Part shown: piece by piece, positions 61,841 to 64,000 of the stretch
How positions within the stretch are numbered: the first letter of the stretch is position 1
Layout: every line of letters starts with the position of its first letter
Source of the DNA: Panagrolaimus kolymaensis
Taxonomy: Eukaryota > Nematoda > Chromadorea > Rhabditida > Panagrolaimidae
NCBI GenBank assembly: GCA_028622995.1
Contig: JAJQJQ010000049.1
Span: 124,001-188,000 of the forward strand
DNA: 64,000 bases
Direction: 5' to 3'
The notes under the pieces: generated by a model
Databases searched by the model: none
Told to the model about the DNA's origin: nothing
What the model saw: only the letters and a program-made list of their open reading frames with translations
Translations under genes and position numbers: made by a program

Positions 61841-62982
61841 TCATTTTACTCTTTTTTCTTTTTCATAATCTTCTTTAACTTTTTCTTGAATGTGATCCCA
61901 ATCAATTTCAACCTAAAAAAATAATATTTTGACTTTAATTTTTATTCAAAAAAAAAAACAAAAGCAACGAACTTCAGCAAGTTGTTTCATAAATTTGGAA
62001 TCATTTTCTTTTCTTCCAGTTTTTTCCAAATATTTTTGTCGATATCCAAGTACCGTATCAATGTGGGTTTTATTTTTAACAGCTAAATCCAAAGCTTTAT
62101 CAAATTGAAACATAGATAAATGAGTCATAATTGCTCGAAAAATATGGCCATTTTGAGCTAAATTTAATTGAGCATCTCGACTATTTCCATTGAAAAGAGT
62201 CATTAAAGCATTTTTAATTTGTGGGTTTGTTTCATTTCGAATTTCATTGAGGAAAAAAACTTTCTCTGGCTAAAAAATAATTAGAAAATTAAGATTTCAT
62301 TTTTGGTCAAAAAAAAGTATTCAATATCCAAAGTTTTCACGATTTTAAAAAAATCTAAAATCTTCGCGGCGAGAGTCTCAAGCATTTTTTATGCAAATTT
62401 TATCCCAGATTGATTTATGGAACTTAATTTCCTTACCTCTGATAATTCCCCATAAGCAATTTCAGCGACATAGAAATTTTTTGATGCCGCTGATAATCCA
62501 GCGAGCATTGCCCAAAAGCAATCATCTTTTAATAATCTACACAATCGAATGGCTTGGTCCCATTTAGAATTATCTGCGCATTTAATTATTCCTGCTGCAT
62601 AGGGAGGAACGGCACAAGGAATTAAGCAACCATCCGATCGACGAATAGTAATTACATTTCCAACAAAACTCAAAAAATATGGAGATTTTCCCAAATCGTG
62701 AACATCCAATTCCGTCGTACTTCGATGAAGTAAATCTTTATCAGTGTAAACTATTCCGGGATTAGTCCAAACAAGAAGTTTACGATCTTGTAAACCACAA
62801 AGCATATTTGTAACATCATTAAATCGAATATCAGTTATCATGGAACCTATTTTTTCTATTCTCTGATATGCGGCATATGTGTTAATTAAAGAAATAAAAC
62901 AATCACCATTGACATCGATGAAAACAATTCGACGCTCAGAAATTGGTCCACATTGATTTAAAACTATTTGAGTTAATTCAAT
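61841..62982 (-). CDS. che-2: IFT80/CHE-2 intraflagellar transport protein, C-terminal part
   Basis: Three exons in transcript order (62982-62437, 62269-61973, 61912-61841) join in phase to 304 residues and end at a TGA. IFT80 is an IFT-B subunit needed to build sensory cilia. Recognisable parts: end of the second WD40 propeller (NMLCGLQDRKLLVW, SFVGNVITIRRSDG), SKWDQAIRLCRLLKDDCFWA, FQFDKALDLAVKNKTHIDTV and the final EIDWDHIQEKVKEDYEKE. Family members have about 750 residues, so the first propeller and most of the second are missing. A TTTTTTAG acceptor at 62983-62990 says upstream exons once existed or lie farther right, beyond the start of BATH 7. The donor of the middle exon (GTTCGT) is unusual. 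Confidence 0.82.
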
Positions 62983-63856
62983 CTAAAAAAGCAAAAATGT
63001 TGATTTTTTTATTTAATTTGAACCAAAAACTTTAAAGTGTTTTTTTTAAACAAAGTTTTGGCTTTTGCAAAGTTGAAAAGTTTTGTGATAACCTCCGTTT
63101 TTTCACTTTCTTTTTGTCCATCGAAAACAGCAACAAAAAAAATGCAACCTTTCATCGTTGCAAAATAAGGAATGATTAATTTTTCGATGTCATTTTTTAC
63201 AACAAAAAAAATTGAAAAAGAAAGACACTTATTTATTTTTTTGCAAATAACGGAAACTTAATTTACGAATTTCCTTTTTTTAGAAAACCAAATAGTTTTT
63301 TCTTTTTTTGAATATTTTGTTAAATTTTTTTGTTTCTTCTTGAATAATGTTTTTTAAAAACAAGTCCCGCTAGTGTGTATATACAAGTCAAGTAAGTTAA
63401 AATACAAAGACACATATCCATAATATAAAGCATACAAAAGAGATATAAAATTGATATGAAATGATTCGAAAAAATGGAATATTTTTAAAGTAATTCATAA
63501 ACCTTCTATCTCTCGTTTCACACAACTCAACAAAATTGAATCTTTATTTTATATAAGTTTTTTTAAAAATAAACTTATTTTAATTTACTATTAGTTTCGA
63601 GACTTTGGTTGGTTTAAATAATCTTAAAAAGGCTATGAAAAACTTCTAGCTTTCAAAAAAAGGTTTACGTTTTCTCAATGAGTCTTTCCAGCAAAAAAAA
63701 ATAATTTATGCAAATTTACAACATTTACTTTCACTTTTTTTCTATGACTTTTTTCTTTCTCGTCGTCTCATTTTGCTCAATCATCATTCCATCGAAAGGC
63801 TGTTTCATCGAGTTTCCTGTTTCTTCCATTTGAATGTTGTATGGTTTATAAATTGT
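62983..63856. other. Spacer, possible unrecognised minus-strand exon
   Basis: An open minus-strand stretch from about 63200 to 63010 reads IIPYFATMKGCIFFVAVFDG and on through EVITKLFNFAK. It is open for about 60 codons and less repetitive than chance frames here, but I do not recognise it and it does not match IFT80. The rest is AT-rich spacer. Confidence 0.25.
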
Positions 63857-64000
63857 ATGAAAAGAATCAAGAATAATCTGTTATCGTATTTTGGAAATAA
63901 GAAGATGGATTCAACTCCAAAGCTTTCGACTTTTGTAAGTTTTTTTTCTTCTTATTTATTCGTCTAACTTCCTTTTTTTCAGATGCTTGAATGTCCTTTC
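63857..64000 (+). CDS. MATH-BTB (BATH) protein 7, 5' end
   Basis: Exon 63857-63934 (or from the inner ATG at 63905, MDSTPKLSTF) and the start of exon 2 at 63983, which reads MLECPF before the window ends. The sequence of the first exon, its upstream 16-codon extension and the intron are almost the same as BATH 6 at 45.6 kb. Most of the MATH and all of the BTB lie outside the window. Confidence 0.8.

Overview
The window looks like a piece of a very AT-rich nematode genome, probably of the clade IV / Tylenchina-Panagrolaimomorpha type. The evidence is short introns bounded by GTAAGT and TTTTCAG or TTTTTAG, a local expansion of MATH-BTB ('BATH') genes, and orthologue-like copies of nematode genes: an AMPK gamma subunit, cysteine dioxygenase, SulP sulfate permeases and IFT80/che-2. 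Exon models below were built by hand from splice consensus, and reading phase was checked across the junctions. The species cannot be named from the sequence alone.

Layout. 0-0.5 kb: 3' end of a DUSP14-like phosphatase. 1.0-2.1 kb: a stand-alone USP7-type MATH protein. 3.0-14.6 kb: a BATH cluster (four intact genes, one on the minus strand, and one shrunken copy), interrupted by mobile-element debris: a TA-flanked MITE, a BEL/Pao-like gag fragment split by a hAT-like foldback element, and a second small hAT-like element. 14.6-36.6 kb: a roughly 22 kb T-rich region with no credible protein gene, holding a large hAT-like inverted-repeat element and one possible Pol III transcript. 36.6-43.7 kb: an 8-exon AMPK gamma-like gene. 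Its introns and upstream region carry about 20 copies of a roughly 50 bp palindromic repeat that I did not see elsewhere in the window. 45.6-48.0 kb: a BATH gene followed by a mosaic of gene tails (protein kinase, BATH, Hsp70) in alternating orientation.

49.4-59.1 kb: two SulP sulfate/anion permease genes with identical 13-exon structure flank a cysteine dioxygenase gene on the opposite strand. Cysteine dioxygenase starts the route from cysteine to sulfite and sulfate, and SulP proteins move sulfate, so this is a plausible sulfur-handling neighbourhood. 59.6-61.0 kb: an F-box-like gene. 61.8-63.0 kb: the C-terminal part of IFT80 (minus strand). 63.9 kb to the end: the start of another BATH gene, almost identical at its 5' end to the one at 45.6 kb.

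The most unusual signals are the palindromic repeat family of the AMPK gamma locus, whose stems change in a compensatory way between copies; the gene-tail mosaic at 46.9-48.0 kb; the SulP-CDO-SulP arrangement; and a 78 bp near-perfect hairpin nested inside a hAT-like element, itself nested in a retrotransposon fragment.
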